From: Lachnospiraceae bacterium | Lineage (GTDB): Bacteria; Bacillota; Clostridia; Lachnospirales; Lachnospiraceae | DNA: 8,186 nt | Direction of reading: 5' to 3' | Assembly: GCA_003542935.1 (NCBI GenBank) | Contig: DPJQ01000042.1 | Coordinates: forward strand, 2,413 to 10,598 | Part shown: piece by piece, positions 7,341 to 8,186 of the stretch | How the letters are laid out: each line of letters begins with the position of its first letter | Numbering within the stretch: the stretch's first letter is position 1 | Notes under the pieces: model-generated | Told to the model about the DNA's origin: nothing | What the model saw: only the letters and a program-made list of their open reading frames with translations | Databases searched by the model: none | Position numbers and translations under genes: made by a program

Positions 7341-7383
7341 TAACAGGTAATCATAGAGAGTATCACAGAAAATTGTTTTGTAC

Positions 7384-7418
7384 GGTATTCCATATACCCT
7401 GTCGGTTGCGGGTCATAT
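7384..7418 (+). promoter_or_regulatory. Pair of competing hairpins in the rpsL-rpsG spacer
   Basis: ATATACCC (7392-7399) can pair with GGGT-C-ATAT (7410-7418), giving eight pairs with one bulged C and a 10-base loop. Part of the same arm, ATACC (7394-7398), can instead pair with GGTAT (7384-7388) around a 5-base loop. The two folds exclude each other, as in attenuator-like switches, but no switching ligand or terminator is evident. Confidence 0.35.
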
Positions 7419-7447
7419 AGAGAATTTTACTCGTGCGAACACAAGAC

Positions 7448-7475
7448 GATGGGAGGTAAACTGCATACCCCCGTC
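7448..7475 (+). promoter_or_regulatory. Strong bulged stem-loop upstream of rpsG
   Basis: GATGGG-A-GGTA (7448-7458) pairs with TACCCCCGTC (7466-7475) through ten pairs, one of them G-U, with a single bulged A at 7454 and a 7-base loop. It is the strongest structure in the spacer and ends 47 bases before the rpsG start. It buries a GGGAGG (7451-7456) that would otherwise look like a ribosome-binding site. S7 is known to bind the rpsL-rpsG spacer in E. coli to control the operon; whether this hairpin has that job is inference. Confidence 0.45.
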
Positions 7476-7522
7476 ATGTGAGTACCGATGAGATAATCAT
7501 TTTGGTTAAGGAGGGAAGTAAC

Positions 7523-7993
7523 GTGCCACGTAAAGGACATACCCCAAAAAGAGATGTTTTAGCAGATCCGATGTACAACAGCAAAGTGGTCACCAAGCTT
7601 ATCAACAACATCATGTTGGACGGTAAGAAGGGTGTTGCCCAGAAGATTGTGTACGGCGCGTTTGCTAAAATGGAAGCAAAGTCCGGGAAGCCGGCTTTGG
7701 ATGTATTCGAAGAAGCTATGAACAATATCATGCCGGTGCTGGAGGTCAAAGCCAGACGTATCGGCGGTGCTACCTATCAGGTTCCGATCGAGGTAAGGCC
7801 CGAAAGGCGTCAGGCCCTGGCCCTTCGTTGGATCACCATGTTCTCCCGCAAGAGAGGCGAGAAGACCATGGAAGACAGGCTGGCGAATGAACTTCTGGAT
7901 GCCATGAATAATACGGGAGCTTCTGTAAAGCGTAAAGAAGACATGCATAAGATGGCAGAGGCCAACAAGGCATTCGCTCATTACAGATTCTAG
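7523..7993 (+). CDS. rpsG: 30S ribosomal protein S7
   Basis: A 156-residue protein, the usual bacterial length, reading MPRKGHTPKRDV at the start and HKMAEANKAFAHYRF at the end. S7 is a primary assembly protein that binds the 3' major domain of 16S rRNA and organises the head of the small subunit near the exit-site tRNA. The start is GTG at 7523: the protein family begins exactly there, and AAGGAGGG (7508-7515) lies seven bases before it. A GTG at 7478 in the same frame would add 15 unrelated residues and has no properly spaced binding site. The gene is separated from rpsL by 207 bases of structured sequence but from fusA by only 14. S7 represses its own operon in E. coli; the same may apply here through the spacer. 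Confidence 0.98.
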   Translation: MPRKGHTPKRDVLADPMYNSKVVTKLINNIMLDGKKGVAQKIVYGAFAKMEAKSGKPALDVFEEAMNNIMPVLEVKARRIGGATYQVPIEVRPERRQALALRWITMFSRKRGEKTMEDRLANELLDAMNNTGASVKRKEDMHKMAEANKAFAHYRF

Positions 7994-8007
7994 AGGAGGA
8001 AATCTCA

Positions 8008-8186
8008 TTGGCTGGAAGAGAATATCCGTTAGATAGAACCAGGAACATCGGTATCATGGCGCATATCGACGCCGGAAAGACCACTCTTACCGAGCGTATC
8101 CTGTACTATACCGGTGTGAATTACAAAATCGGCGATACCCATGAGGGCACTGCTACCATGGACTGGATGGCCCAGGAGCAGGAGCG
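8008..8186 (+). CDS. fusA: Elongation factor G, N-terminal part (3' partial)
   Basis: The first 59 codons of the GTPase that moves tRNAs and mRNA through the ribosome after each peptide bond and, with ribosome recycling factor, splits ribosomes after termination. The start is TTG at 8008, with AGGAGG at 7994-7999 eight bases upstream; the binding site begins one base after the rpsG stop codon (7991-7993). The nucleotide-binding P-loop AHIDAGKT is at residues 18-25, followed by TERILYYTG (28-36) and the block GDTHEGTATMDW (42-53), then AQEQE, which leads into switch I in EF-G. This pattern separates EF-G from the tetracycline-resistance ribosomal-protection proteins and from EF-Tu. The rest of the gene lies beyond the right edge. 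Confidence 0.97.
   Translation, partial: MAGREYPLDRTRNIGIMAHIDAGKTTLTERILYYTGVNYKIGDTHEGTATMDWMAQEQE

Noticed and set aside
7338..7366. Possible internal promoter TTGTAA-N17-TATCAC before rpsG
   Set aside because: Each box matches only four of six consensus bases. A true internal promoter cannot be excluded, but the evidence is no better than chance.
7476..7481. Minimal ATG-TGA open frame in the rpsL-rpsG spacer
   Set aside because: A start-stop of two codons without a well-spaced ribosome-binding site is expected by chance.
7478..7522. Upstream GTG as rpsG start
   Set aside because: It would add 15 residues not found in S7, and the nearest GGGAGG is over 20 bases away and buried in a hairpin.

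Overview
The window suggests an anaerobic Gram-positive member of the Clostridia, most likely a Lachnospiraceae-type gut bacterium. This rests on a ribosomal protein S12 with the Gram-positive insertion, strong AGGAGG ribosome-binding sites, a long surface protein of clostridial Ig-like repeats, and balanced base composition. The genus cannot be fixed from this sequence. All convincing genes lie on the + strand.

Left part (1-6780): the downstream end of a translationally coupled operon for cell-envelope proteins. It starts inside a gene whose visible part is a membrane segment followed by an alpha-helical, TPR-like domain. I infer this is the C-terminal half of a membrane Ser/Thr kinase or a related pseudokinase. 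Next comes a 101-residue single-pass membrane protein with a basic, then acidic, tail ending in a 10-residue tandem repeat. Last is an 1851-residue exported protein with a signal peptide, an acidic linker, an MBG-like region, a ladder of eleven Ig-like domains and a C-terminal membrane anchor. Both junctions are ATGA overlaps, so the three are probably made together. They plausibly form one sensing or surface complex, with the helical domain and the Ig stalk both outside the membrane. The promoter of this operon lies upstream of the window.

Middle (6777-6898): a textbook housekeeping promoter (TTGACA, 17-base spacer, TATAAT) whose -35 box overlaps the stop codon of the surface-protein gene. 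The predicted transcript starts at the foot of a 12-pair hairpin. No intrinsic terminator separates the two operons.

Right part (6899-8186): the str operon, with rpsL (S12), rpsG (S7) and the 5' end of fusA (EF-G), starting with ATG, GTG and TTG respectively. The 207-base rpsL-rpsG gap has no gene but holds several possible RNA hairpins, two of which share a GGTA-N7-TACCC core. It is a candidate site for S7 feedback control or RNA processing. I see no rRNA, tRNA, CRISPR array, insertion sequence or phage gene.
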